Source: Micromonospora gifhornensis (GTDB taxonomy: Bacteria; Actinomycetota; Actinomycetes; Mycobacteriales; Micromonosporaceae). From it: a DNA stretch of 64,000 nt. The stretch's first letter is position 1. Each line of letters begins with the position of its first letter. The notes under the pieces were generated by a model. The model was not told where the DNA came from and did no database searches. It was given only the letters and a program-made list of their open reading frames with translations. The position numbers were made by a program, and so were the translations under genes. Positions 33,796 through 41,604 of this stretch are shown here, piece by piece. The stretch is taken from the NCBI RefSeq assembly GCF_016863515.1, contig NZ_BOPA01000002.1, forward strand, positions 62,001 through 126,000, given 5' to 3'.

Positions 33796-35258
33796 CGATG
33801 CGTACCACCGTGCCACCGGTCGCCTGCGTGGGTGAGCCACGGATCACCGCCGGGTTCGCCGAGTTCGGTCGCCTCGATCTGCGGGCGCACGAGATGGTGC
33901 ACGGCCCGATCAGCCCGATGGAACCGTCCAGCCTGCTGCGACTGGCCGAAGGCATCCAGCTCAAGGGCAAGGGCGGTGCCGGGTTCCCGTTCGCCCGGAA
34001 GCTGCGCGCGGTGCTGGAGTCCTGCGAACGCCAGGACCTGCCCCCGGTGGTGGTGGTCAACGCCACCGAGGGTGAGCCGGCCAGCTGGAAGGACAAGGTC
34101 ATCCTGACCCGGGCGCCGCACCTGATCCTCGACGGTGCCGCCCTGGCCGCGTTCGCCCTCGACGCCGAGGAGATCGTGCTCTGCGTGGCCGACGACCTGA
34201 TCGGCCGGGACTCCCTGATGGAGGCGCTGGAGGAGCGCCGGATGCCGGTACCGACAAGCGTGGTCACGGTGCCGCACCGCTTCATCAGCGGCGAGGGTGG
34301 CGCACTTGTCAACGGGATCAACGGCCTGCCGCACATCCCGCCCGGTACGAAGAAGCGGTCCAGCGACTCGGGTGTCAACAACCTGCCCACCCTGCTGTCC
34401 AACGCCGAGACGTACTCGCAGATGGCGATCGCCGCCCGGCTCGGCCCGTACGAGTACGCGGCGCTCGGCACCGACGACGAACCCGGCACCGTGCTGCTCA
34501 GCATCACCGGCGCGGCCAAACGCCACGCGGTGGTGGAGTGCGCCGCCGGCACCCCGCTGCGGGAGATCCTCGAACTCTGCGAGGTGCCCGAGGGGCCGGG
34601 CATCCTGATGGGCGGCTACCACGGCAAGTGGATCACCTGGGAGGCAGCGAACAAGGCCGAGGTCTCCCGCAAGGGGCTCGCCGCGGTAGGCGGCACCCTC
34701 GGCGCCGGCATCATCGTCCCGCTCGCCAACGACACCTGCCCGCTCGGCGAGGCCGCCCAGGTGGTGCGGTATCTGGCCGGGGAGTCCGCCGGGCAGTGCG
34801 GCCCGTGCAAGCGTGGCCTGCCGGACCTGGCCCGCGCCGTCGACCTGGCGGTCTCCGGCAGCGCGCCGGTGGAGGTCGTGCGCGCGGCAGCCGGCGACGT
34901 CAAGGGACGCGGCGCGTGCAGCCACCCCGACGGTACGTCCAGATTCGCGCTGTCCGCGATGGAGGTCTTCGCCGAGGACCTGAAGAAGCACACCACCGGT
35001 GAGGGCTGCGGCCGACGGGTCAAGGGCATGATGGGGCTGCCCGGTGCGCCCGACCCGGATCCGCAGAAGCTCGTCCTGGACTGGTCCCGGTGCGACGGTC
35101 ACGGGCTGTGCGCGCACGTGGTGCCGGACTTCATCCGGCTCGACCAGAACGGATACCCCGCCTTCCCACCCACCCCCGTGCCGACCTGGCTGCGGGAGGG
35201 CGCGTCGAAGGCGGTCAAGGTCTGCCCGGAGTTGGCACTGCGACTGACCAAGGCCTGA
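33792..35258 (+). CDS. NuoF-like iron-sulfur flavoprotein with C-terminal ferredoxin domain
   Basis: The 488-residue protein resembles the FMN/NADH subunit of complex I: GKGGAGFPFARKL (glycine-rich flavin/NAD loop) and NATEGEPASWKDK. It also has a SLBB-like middle and the N3-type [4Fe-4S] motif SAGQCGPCKRGL with a distal Cys. The C-terminal ~65 residues are a ferredoxin unit (DWSRCDGHGLCAHVVPDF ... VKVCPEL), suggesting a [3Fe-4S] or [4Fe-4S] cluster with few cysteines. It is not accompanied by other nuo genes. Together with the heme-like membrane protein it likely moves electrons between NAD(P)H or ferredoxin and the membrane. Start GTG 33792 (GTGA overlap) or ATG 33798. Confidence 0.85.
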   Translation: MTMRTTVPPVACVGEPRITAGFAEFGRLDLRAHEMVHGPISPMEPSSLLRLAEGIQLKGKGGAGFPFARKLRAVLESCERQDLPPVVVVNATEGEPASWKDKVILTRAPHLILDGAALAAFALDAEEIVLCVADDLIGRDSLMEALEERRMPVPTSVVTVPHRFISGEGGALVNGINGLPHIPPGTKKRSSDSGVNNLPTLLSNAETYSQMAIAARLGPYEYAALGTDDEPGTVLLSITGAAKRHAVVECAAGTPLREILELCEVPEGPGILMGGYHGKWITWEAANKAEVSRKGLAAVGGTLGAGIIVPLANDTCPLGEAAQVVRYLAGESAGQCGPCKRGLPDLARAVDLAVSGSAPVEVVRAAAGDVKGRGACSHPDGTSRFALSAMEVFAEDLKKHTTGEGCGRRVKGMMGLPGAPDPDPQKLVLDWSRCDGHGLCAHVVPDFIRLDQNGYPAFPPTPVPTWLREGASKAVKVCPELALRLTKA

Positions 35259-35271
35259 CGGGCCGCTCCAA

Positions 35272-35388
35272 GCCGCCCGGCAGCTCACGACCCTCAGCGG
35301 ACCGACCCGGCCTGCCCGGCAGGTTCCGACCAGCGGCGGACCGACGCGGCCCGCCCGGCAGGTCCCGACCCTCGGCGGACCGCCCTGG
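35272..35388. repeat. Three 38-40-bp tandem repeats between NuoF-like and TlpA-like genes
   Basis: Units at 35272-35309, 35310-35348 and 35349-35388 share GCCCGGCAG ... CGACC ... GGCGGACCG with scattered differences. They lie in the 161-bp gap of the operon and end about 20 bp before the ribosome site of the next gene. Confidence 0.75.
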
Positions 35389-35419
35389 CTCGCCACGTGA
35401 ACCGACGAAGGAGACGCGG

Positions 35420-36013
35420 ATGGGGAAGGCACGAACGACCGGACGACGCGCCGCCGCCCTGCTGGCCGTCGTCCTGACCGGGGCCGGCTGCGGCGCGGAG
35501 GCGGTCACGCCGGCGGGCGCCCCGCCCGCCTCGAACTCCGCCGACAGTGCGGCCACTCCCGCGGGTGGCACCGCCTCCCCGGGGGCCGCGCCCACCGGAC
35601 CGGTCACGGTGCCGGACACCCTCCGGTTCACCGGCAAGACCCTCGACGGTACGGCCTTCGACGCCGCCGCTCTGGCCGGTCGCCCGGTCGTGCTCTGGTT
35701 CTGGGCACCGTGGTGTGCCGCCTGCGCGAGCCAGGCGTGGACGGTGGCCGAGATCGCCCCCGGCTTCCGCGACACCGTGCCGATCATCGGCGTCGCCGGC
35801 CTCGGCGAACACCAGGCGATGGCCGACTTCGTCACCGAGTTCGAGTTGGCGCCGGTGACGCAACTCGACGACCGTGCGGGGGCGATCTGGCGGCGCTTCG
35901 AGGTCACCGAGCAGAGCACCTTCGTGATCATCGACCGGGACGGCCGGGTGGTGCACCAGGGTTGGCTGGACGGGGAGGACCTCACCCGCCGGGTCACCGC
36001 GCTGGCCGCCTGA
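35420..36013 (+). CDS. TlpA-like thioredoxin-fold lipoprotein
   Basis: The 197-residue protein has a lipoprotein signal (LLAVVLTGAGC, lipidated Cys 24). An Ala/Pro/Ser-rich spacer follows, then a redoxin domain with the active site WAPWCAACASQ (CxxC) and a downstream cis-Pro-like region (EQSTFVIIDRDGRVV). It acts on the outer face of the membrane as a thiol-disulfide oxidoreductase. GAAGGAG precedes the ATG. The next gene encodes a CcdA-like protein that would feed it electrons through the membrane, a standard pairing in actinobacteria. Confidence 0.9.
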   Translation: MGKARTTGRRAAALLAVVLTGAGCGAEAVTPAGAPPASNSADSAATPAGGTASPGAAPTGPVTVPDTLRFTGKTLDGTAFDAAALAGRPVVLWFWAPWCAACASQAWTVAEIAPGFRDTVPIIGVAGLGEHQAMADFVTEFELAPVTQLDDRAGAIWRRFEVTEQSTFVIIDRDGRVVHQGWLDGEDLTRRVTALAA

Positions 36014-36030
36014 TGCCGGGGGCATACCGG

Positions 36031-36146
36031 CGCTGCCTGCTGCGACCGGGGGCGCATCGGCGCTGCCCGCTGCGACCGGGGGCGCATCGGCGCTGCCCGC
36101 TGTCGCCGAGGGCGCAACAGCGCTGTCGGCTCCGACCGGGAGGTGG
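36031..36146. repeat. 30-bp tandem repeats upstream of ccdA-like gene
   Basis: An exact 30-bp period starts at 36031, 36061, 36091 and 36121 (partial). Units 1 and 2 differ by one base; units 3 and 4 are more diverged. The array fills the gap between the TlpA-like and CcdA-like genes, up to the ribosome site of the latter. No spacers, hence not a CRISPR. Confidence 0.85.
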
Positions 36147-36149
36147 TTG

Positions 36150-37172
36150 ATGGAGGCCACGCTGCTGCTCGCGTTGACCGCGGGGATGCTCGGCGCGGTC
36201 AACCCGTGCGGCTTCGCGATGCTGCCGGCGTACCTGTCGCTGTTGGTCGCCGGAGCCACCGACACCCGTGGCGCGGTACGGCGGGCGCTCACCGCCGCCG
36301 CCGCGCTCACCCTCGGCTACGTCGTCGTGTTCGGTGCCTTCGGCCTGGCGCTGGCCCCGGTCGCCGGCTGGCTGCGCCCTCGACTGCCCTGGTTCACCGT
36401 CGGGCTCGGACTGCTGCTGGTGCTGCTCGGCTGCTGGCTGCTCGCCGGCCGGCGACTGCCCACCATGCGCCCCCTGGCGCGGGCACCCCGACTGACCCGT
36501 TCGTGGCCGTCGATGGTGCTGTTCGGCATGGCGTACGCGGTCGCCTCGCTGGGCTGCGCCATCGCACCGTTCCTGGCCATCGTGGTGACCAGCCTGCGGG
36601 CCGGTACGCTGCCGCGCGGGCTGGCGCTGTTCGGCGCGTACGCCCTCGGGATGGGCCTGGTGGTGGCGGTGGCCGCCCTCGGCGTGGCCCTGCTGCGCGG
36701 GGAGGTGGTGGCCCGGCTACGCGGTGCCGGCGCGTGGGTGCCCCGGCTCAGCGGCCTGGTGCTGCTGCTTGCCGGCGGCTACGTCGCCTGGTACGGCTGG
36801 TACGAGGCCCGCCTGTTCGCCGGCCACCGAAACGCCCTCACCGACCCGGTGATCGTCGGGGCCGCGCAGGTCCAACGCTGGCTGGCCGCCGCCCTCGACA
36901 CCGCCGGCCCCACCACCCTGGCCCTCCTCCTAGCCACCCTCACCCTCCTCACCCGCCCCTCCCACCCCCACCCCCCTGACCCCCGCGATCTTGCACTTTC
37001 TGTCTCGACAAAAGAGACAGATGCGGACGTTTCAGCGACCACAAGTGCAAGATCGGCGCAGAGGTCGGGGCGGACGCAGGCGTCGGCGCAGAGGTCGGGG
37101 CGGACGCAGGCGTCGGCGTCGACGGTGAGGTCGACGCCGACGGCAGGGTGCGGGGAGGGGGAGAGGGGCTAG
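36150..37172 (+). CDS. ccdA: CcdA/DsbD-like thiol-disulfide transporter
   Basis: The 340-residue product has six or more membrane helices. The CcdA motifs are NPCGFAMLPAYL near residue 20 and SLGCAIAPFL in the fourth helix; these two Cys shuttle electrons from cytoplasmic thioredoxin to extracytoplasmic partners. The partner is probably the TlpA-like lipoprotein just upstream. GGAGG precedes ATG 36150. The normal protein seems to end around residue 270. The last ~65 residues (from about 36980) are low-complexity and encoded by a nested hairpin element and a 30-bp duplication, so the 3' end appears to have been altered by insertion. The stop overlaps the serS stop region by 3 bp. Confidence 0.85.
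   Translation: MEATLLLALTAGMLGAVNPCGFAMLPAYLSLLVAGATDTRGAVRRALTAAAALTLGYVVVFGAFGLALAPVAGWLRPRLPWFTVGLGLLLVLLGCWLLAGRRLPTMRPLARAPRLTRSWPSMVLFGMAYAVASLGCAIAPFLAIVVTSLRAGTLPRGLALFGAYALGMGLVVAVAALGVALLRGEVVARLRGAGAWVPRLSGLVLLLAGGYVAWYGWYEARLFAGHRNALTDPVIVGAAQVQRWLAAALDTAGPTTLALLLATLTLLTRPSHPHPPDPRDLALSVSTKETDADVSATTSARSAQRSGRTQASAQRSGRTQASASTVRSTPTAGCGEGERG
36987..37056. repeat. Nested double hairpin element in the 3' end of ccdA
   Basis: Outer 13-bp arms (36987-36999 and 37044-37056, CGATCTTGCACTT and its complement) are perfect. An inner pair of 8-bp arms, TCTGTCTC/GAGACAGA (37000-37007, 37015-37022), is also perfect. It may be a palindromic mobile element and could terminate transcription between the convergent ccdA and serS genes. 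Confidence 0.8.
37057..37116. repeat. 30-bp direct duplication next to the hairpin
   Basis: Two identical 30-bp copies, 37057-37086 and 37087-37116, follow immediately after the nested hairpin and are translated as part of the odd C-terminal tail of the CcdA-like protein. Confidence 0.85.
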
Positions 37173-38449
37173 CGGGGGGTCAGGAGGTCGGTGCCCAGGC
37201 GGGGGCGGAGGACCTCGGGGACCAGGACTGAGCCGTCGGGCTGCTGGAACTGCTCCAGGATGGCGGGGAGGAGGCGGCTGGTGGCCAGTGCCGAGCCGTT
37301 GAGGGTGTGGACGAAGCGGGTCTGCTTGGCGCCCGGCTCCCGGTAGCGGATCGCCGCCCGGCGGGCCTGGTAGTCACCGCCCCAGGAGACCGACGAGACC
37401 TCCTTGTACTTGCCGGTGCTCGGCATCCACACCTCGATGTCGAGGGTCTTGCGCATCGAGGCGCTGGAGTCGCCGGCGGCCAGCAGGCTGCGCTGGTAAT
37501 GCAGGCCGAGCCCTTCGACCAGGCTCTCCGCGTGGGAGACCATCTGCTCCAGCGCGGCGTCGGCCTGCTCGGGCAGGGTGAACTGGAAGATCTCCACCTT
37601 GTTGAACTGGTGGCCGCGGACCGTCCCGCGCTCGTCCGAGTGCGACCCGGCCGCCTCCCGCCGGTAGCAGGGGGTGTACGCGAACACCTTCAGCGGCAGC
37701 GTCGCGGTGTCCAGGATCTCGTCCTGGTACGCCCCGAGGATCGCCGTCTCCGCGGTGGGCAGCAGGAACTGCCCGCGCGGGGCGGACTGCTTGTCCAGGT
37801 GGTAGACGTCGTCGTAGAACTTGGGGAACTGGCCGGCGGCGAAACCGGCGGTGTCCAGCAGCAGGTGCGGCGGGAGCAGGAACTCGTACCCGGCCTCGAT
37901 GTTCCGCTCGATCAGCCAGTTGATCAGCGCCCACTCCAGCCGGGCGCCCAGCCCGGTGTACATCCAGAAGCCCGAGCCGCCCAGCTTGACGCCCCGCTCG
38001 TGGTCGACAAGCGCCAGCATCCGGCTCAACTCGACGTGGTCGCGGATCTTCTCGATGGCCGGTGGGGCGCCGAAGGTCTTGACCACCCGGTTGGCTTCCT
38101 TGCCGCCGGGAAGCACGTCGTCGGCGGGCAGGTTGGGCAGTTCGCTCATCACGGTACGCAGCCGGGACTGCACCTGGTCGAGCTCGGCCTCCAACTCGGC
38201 GACCTGCTTGCGGCCGGTCTCGTCGGTCACCTGCGGCTCGACACCGGCCCGCTTGGCCTGCGCGTACGCCCGGGCCTCGGCCTTGCGACGCTGCCGCTCC
38301 CCGTCGATGTCGGTGATCAGCCGGCGGCGTTCCCGGTCGAGGTGCTGGATCTCGTCCAGCGCCCGGTCGACCTCGGCGGCATCGAGCCGCTTGGCCAGGG
38401 CGGTCGCCACCGCGTCGCGATCCTTACGGATCAACTCCATGTCGAGCAT
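37169..38449 (-). CDS. serS: Seryl-tRNA synthetase (divergent)
   Basis: The 426-residue class II synthetase charges tRNA-Ser. The N-terminal coiled-coil tRNA-binding arm is visible (residues ~30-105). Motif 2 is CYRREAAGSHSDERGTVRGH then QFNKVEIF; motif 3 is NGSALATSRLLPAILE. The stretch before motif 3 reads EVSSVSWGGDYQARR, where most SerRS have a CSN or TSN sequence, and the Gly-Leu-Ala of motif 3 is changed. It could therefore be the sole housekeeping enzyme of this lineage or a second, possibly resistance-type, SerRS. It starts at ATG 38449 and is convergent with the ccdA-like gene. Confidence 0.93.
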   Translation of the reverse strand: MLDMELIRKDRDAVATALAKRLDAAEVDRALDEIQHLDRERRRLITDIDGERQRRKAEARAYAQAKRAGVEPQVTDETGRKQVAELEAELDQVQSRLRTVMSELPNLPADDVLPGGKEANRVVKTFGAPPAIEKIRDHVELSRMLALVDHERGVKLGGSGFWMYTGLGARLEWALINWLIERNIEAGYEFLLPPHLLLDTAGFAAGQFPKFYDDVYHLDKQSAPRGQFLLPTAETAILGAYQDEILDTATLPLKVFAYTPCYRREAAGSHSDERGTVRGHQFNKVEIFQFTLPEQADAALEQMVSHAESLVEGLGLHYQRSLLAAGDSSASMRKTLDIEVWMPSTGKYKEVSSVSWGGDYQARRAAIRYREPGAKQTRFVHTLNGSALATSRLLPAILEQFQQPDGSVLVPEVLRPRLGTDLLTPR

Positions 38450-38570
38450 GCTGCTCCGTACCTTCAGGTCAGGCTGACCCGGTGATGCTACCGCCGTACG
38501 CCGACCGCCCTACCCCCCGCACCCGACCGTCCACCTTCCGCAGCGGCTCAGCCCCATAGCCGGACCAGCC

Positions 38571-39725
38571 TCAGAGTCGGATCGGCATCAGGATGGAGAA
38601 GGCGCCCTCGTCGTCCGGGCGGCGGATGGTCAGCGGGGTGAGTGGGCTGTCCAGTTCCAGGGTCAGGTGCCGGCCGCCCGCCGCGTCCAGCGCGTCGAGC
38701 AGGTACTCGCCGTTGACTCCGATCCGCAGCTCGGTGCCGTCCGCGCCGGCCCGGTCACCACCGGCGGCCACGCCGGGACGGTCCGGATCGGGCAGGTCGT
38801 CGGGGCCGAGCAGGTCGTCGGGGCCGAGCAGGCGGAGCCGGTCCGGCGGGCCGAGACCGAGCACCGTCACCGGCCACGACCGGCCGGCGTACTCCCGTAC
38901 GACCGTCGGCCCACCGGCCCGCAACGCGGTGACCAGCCACTCGGCGTCGACCGGTACCCGTCGGGTCGGCCCGGCGGCACCGGATCGTGGCAGCAGCGCG
39001 TGGTAGTCCGGGAAGTCGTACGGCAGCGCGGTGGCCCGCAGTTCGTGCCCGGCCACGTCGGCGACCAGCGACGAGCCGGACACGGTCAACTCGACCACGA
39101 CCCGATCAGCGCCAGCGCCAGCGCCAGCGCCGAGCAGGTGACGCAGGGCGTCCACCGTGTCCAGCGGCAGCAGGGTCCGCACCGCCGGGCCGTGCACCGT
39201 CGCCTCGGCCGTCGCCACCGCCAGCCGGTGCCGGTCGGTCGCCACCAGTTCCAGGCCCGAGGCGGTCACGTCGAACAGCACACCGGTCAACGCCGGCACC
39301 GTGGGGTCGGTGCCGACGGCGAACCGTACGGCGTCCACGGCGGCGGCCAGCGCGGCACCGGTCAGGGTGAGTCGGGTGACCCCGGGCTGGTCGGCCGGCA
39401 GCAGCGAGCGCAGCCGGGACACCTCGCGACGCGCGTCGGCCAGCCCCTGCTCCAGCCTTCGCAGGTGCGTGTCGAGCAGCCGGTGCACCAGCGTCGGTTC
39501 GGCGCGTACCGCCTGGGCGATCTCGGCCACCGGCATGCCGACCCGGCGTAGCCCGGCCACCAGCCGCGCCGGCGCCACCTGGTCGTCGGTGTAGCGGCGG
39601 TAACCGGTGACCGGGTCGACCCAGGCGGGCACCAGCACCCCGGCGGCGTCGTAGAACCGCAGGGCGCTCACCGTCAGCCCGCTGGCCCGGGCCAGCTCGC
39701 CGATGCTGCGCAGGTCACTGTCCAC
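38571..39725 (-). CDS. MerR regulator fused to DNA polymerase III beta (sliding clamp) domains
   Basis: The 384-residue protein begins with a MerR HTH and helical region (SIGELARASGLTVSALRFYD then VTGYRRYTDDQV; residues 1-~110). It then continues into two units matching sliding-clamp domains 2 and 3. Domain 2 has AVRFAVGTDPTVPALTGVLF then LVATDRHRLAVA; domain 3 has IGVNGEYLLDALDAAGG ... LTIRRPDDEG ... ILMPIRL. Clamp domain 1 is missing, replaced by the MerR part. A ring cannot be inferred; dimerisation through MerR may matter. A small in-frame LLGPDDL duplication is visible. The role is unknown. GTG start; the 54-bp element at 39776-39829 lies just upstream. Confidence 0.85.
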   Translation of the reverse strand: MDSDLRSIGELARASGLTVSALRFYDAAGVLVPAWVDPVTGYRRYTDDQVAPARLVAGLRRVGMPVAEIAQAVRAEPTLVHRLLDTHLRRLEQGLADARREVSRLRSLLPADQPGVTRLTLTGAALAAAVDAVRFAVGTDPTVPALTGVLFDVTASGLELVATDRHRLAVATAEATVHGPAVRTLLPLDTVDALRHLLGAGAGAGADRVVVELTVSGSSLVADVAGHELRATALPYDFPDYHALLPRSGAAGPTRRVPVDAEWLVTALRAGGPTVVREYAGRSWPVTVLGLGPPDRLRLLGPDDLLGPDDLPDPDRPGVAAGGDRAGADGTELRIGVNGEYLLDALDAAGGRHLTLELDSPLTPLTIRRPDDEGAFSILMPIRL

Positions 39726-39775
39726 GCCGAGATCCTGCCCCCTCGACCTGCTTGAGGGTCAAGCGGCTGTCGGGT

Positions 39776-39829
39776 GTTAACAGGGGCACCTTGCTCTACA
39801 CCAGGCGTTAAGAAGGTGCCCTTCCTTCG
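39776..39829 (-). repeat. 54-bp dispersed element, copy A
   Basis: In minus orientation it reads as a variant of GGAAGGGCACCTTCTTAAC, then GCCTGGTGTAGAG, then a second AAGGTGCCCCTGTTAAC. It is the same design as copies at 44427 and 53627: two related hairpin-forming halves each ending in TTAAC. The TAA stop of the reductase gene (39808-39810) lies inside the element. Confidence 0.85.
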
Positions 39830-40998
39830 TCCAGGACACCGAAGGTGAGGCCGGCGGTGGTGAGGCGGTGCAGCAGGGCGTCGCCCATCGCGGTGACCGG
39901 GGTGACCTGCCCGGCGGTGGACGGCAGGTCGTCCAGGGCCAGGCAGAGCGCCGACTCGGCGAGCATCTTGGCGGTCTCGTCGTAGCCCGGATCTCCGCCG
40001 GCCACCTCGGTGACCACCCGCCGGTCGCCAGCGCGACCGACGAACCGGACCCGGAACCACGACTTCGCCCGCTGCTCGGGGCTCGGTCCCTGGCCGGAGG
40101 CGAGCCGGCCGAGCAGCCAACGCCGGGTCGGCGGCAGCTTCACCAGCGCGGTCAGCGCGCCCAGACCGGCACCGGCGACCAGCACCGTCGGCAGCCGCCG
40201 TACCGCCGCGAAGTGCCGGTAGCGGAAGTCCGGCCCGTACTCCGGGCGGGCCGCGGCGGACCGGCGGACCACCTGCGGGTCGATGGTGGGCAGCGGCACC
40301 GCCCAGACCGGCAGGTCGCGGGAGCGGGCCACCTTGCCGGGCACGGCCCGCACCTGACGGCCGGTCGGGCGCGGTTCGACGGCGCGGCGTTCGCGGGCCG
40401 CCCGGGCGGTCTCGGCGGTACGCGAGAAGGCGGTCAACGCGGAGTGGTAGGTGCCGGCGGAGACCCGGCCCCCGGCCCGTACGTAGCCGTCCACGGTGAT
40501 CGGCACGTCGGCCGGCAGGTGCTTGATCGTGAACCAGACACCCAGGTCGTGGGGGATCGAGTCGAAGCCGCAGGCGTGCACCAGCCGGGCGCCGGTGCGT
40601 ACCGCCTCGGCGTGGTGGCGCACGTACATCAGGTCCACGAACTCCGGCTCGCCGGTGATGTCCAGGTAGTCGGTGCCGGCGGCGGCGCAGGCGGCCACCA
40701 ACGGTTCCCCGTGCCGGATGTACGGCCCGACGGTGCTGGCCACCACCCGCGTGGCGTCGGCCACCGCGCGCAGCGACGCCGGGTCGGTGACGTCGGCGGT
40801 GAGCAGCGGCAGTTCCGCAAGCGCCGGGTCGATCGCGGCCAGCCGGTCGCGGACCGTGGCCAGCTTGTCGGGGTTGCGTCCGGCGATCGCCCAGTGCAGC
40901 CCGGGTGGGGCGTGTCGGGCGAGATAGTCGGCGGTGAGTCCGCCGGTGAAGCCGGTCGCCCCGAACAACACGATGTCGTACGCCCGCTCCGCCGTCAT
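39808..40998 (-). CDS. Saccharopine dehydrogenase-like / trans-acting enoyl reductase family protein
   Basis: This 396-residue Rossmann-fold oxidoreductase has the NAD(P)-binding start DIVLFGATGFTGGLTADYLA (~8-28). The family's LADVTDP-, STVGPY- and TDYLDITGE-like segments are present (TADVTDPASL, ASTVGPYIRHGEPLV, GTDYLDITGEPEF). ACGFDSIPHDLG is typical of the saccharopine dehydrogenase-like group that includes mycobacterial trans-acting enoyl reductase. The substrate is unknown. ATG start with weak ribosome site. Its stop codon is supplied by the 54-bp element. Confidence 0.85.
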   Translation of the reverse strand: MTAERAYDIVLFGATGFTGGLTADYLARHAPPGLHWAIAGRNPDKLATVRDRLAAIDPALAELPLLTADVTDPASLRAVADATRVVASTVGPYIRHGEPLVAACAAAGTDYLDITGEPEFVDLMYVRHHAEAVRTGARLVHACGFDSIPHDLGVWFTIKHLPADVPITVDGYVRAGGRVSAGTYHSALTAFSRTAETARAARERRAVEPRPTGRQVRAVPGKVARSRDLPVWAVPLPTIDPQVVRRSAAARPEYGPDFRYRHFAAVRRLPTVLVAGAGLGALTALVKLPPTRRWLLGRLASGQGPSPEQRAKSWFRVRFVGRAGDRRVVTEVAGGDPGYDETAKMLAESALCLALDDLPSTAGQVTPVTAMGDALLHRLTTAGLTFGVLDEGRAPS

Positions 40999-41042
40999 GC
41001 CGCGAATGATGCCAGCCCGAGCGCGCCACCGCTCGGCACCGG

Positions 41043-41456
41043 CTACCGCTCCCGCGCGGTCGGCGGCAGCTCACCGGTCTCGGCAAGCTGCTTGGCCTGC
41101 CACAACGCGTGGCGGACCGCGAGCTGTGGTTCGTCACCGATCAGATGCGCGGCCAGCCCGGTGGGCGCGGGATCGGTGACCGGTCGGGCGGCCAACTCGG
41201 TACGCCGACCGTCGGGCGGGCTGCGCAGTTCGACCTGGATGGCACCGTCGAGTCGGCGCAGCGGCTCCGGCCAGACCCCTTCCGGCAGCACCTCCTCGGG
41301 CGGCCGGGCGATGGCCACCACCTGCCACGGCTGGGGCCCCTGACGGGCGGGACCGGAACGCCCGGCCCGCCGCCGGACGAGGGCGGTACGCACAGCCCGG
41401 AGCAGGGCAGCGCCGAGGACACCCGTCACCGCGAGTGCCGTTCTCACCTGTCCCAC
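41043..41456 (-). CDS. Conserved hypothetical protein with N-terminal hydrophobic segment
   Basis: The 137-residue product begins at GTG 41456 with GGGAGG 5 bp upstream. Residues ~5-22 are hydrophobic (ALAVTGVLGAALLRAV) and could anchor it in the membrane. The rest (QPWQVVAIARPPEEVLPEG ... RLDGAIQVELRSPPDGRRTE) resembles a small START/SRPBCC-like or stress protein found in actinobacteria; no catalytic motif is visible. Confidence 0.62.
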   Translation of the reverse strand: MGQVRTALAVTGVLGAALLRAVRTALVRRRAGRSGPARQGPQPWQVVAIARPPEEVLPEGVWPEPLRRLDGAIQVELRSPPDGRRTELAARPVTDPAPTGLAAHLIGDEPQLAVRHALWQAKQLAETGELPPTARER

Positions 41457-41500
41457 CCGTACCTCCCGTGCTCCGCGCGGCCTCCATCGTCATCGCGACC

Positions 41501-41552
41501 GGGGTGAACCGGGCTCCTCCCGAAGGGGTGAACCGCCCGGTGCCGGGTAACC
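41501..41552 (+). promoter_or_regulatory. GGGTGAACC direct repeats upstream of LAL regulator
   Basis: GGGGTGAACC occurs at 41501-41510 and 41525-41534, and a variant CGGGTAACC at 41544-41552. The roughly 20-24-bp spacing places them on one face of the helix, as for direct-repeat regulator sites, 50-100 bp before the LuxR gene. Confidence 0.35.
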
Positions 41553-41604
41553 GCCGGACCGCAGGGGCCTGGGGAGGGTGGACGCGTCCGTGGGGGTGGG
41601 CCGG

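Noticed and set aside
32014..35258. Part of a complex I (nuo) operon
   Set aside because: Only a NuoF-like protein is present, fused to a ferredoxin domain and followed by thiol-redox genes; no other nuo subunits.
36031..36146. CRISPR array
   Set aside because: Contiguous 30-bp tandem units without spacers.
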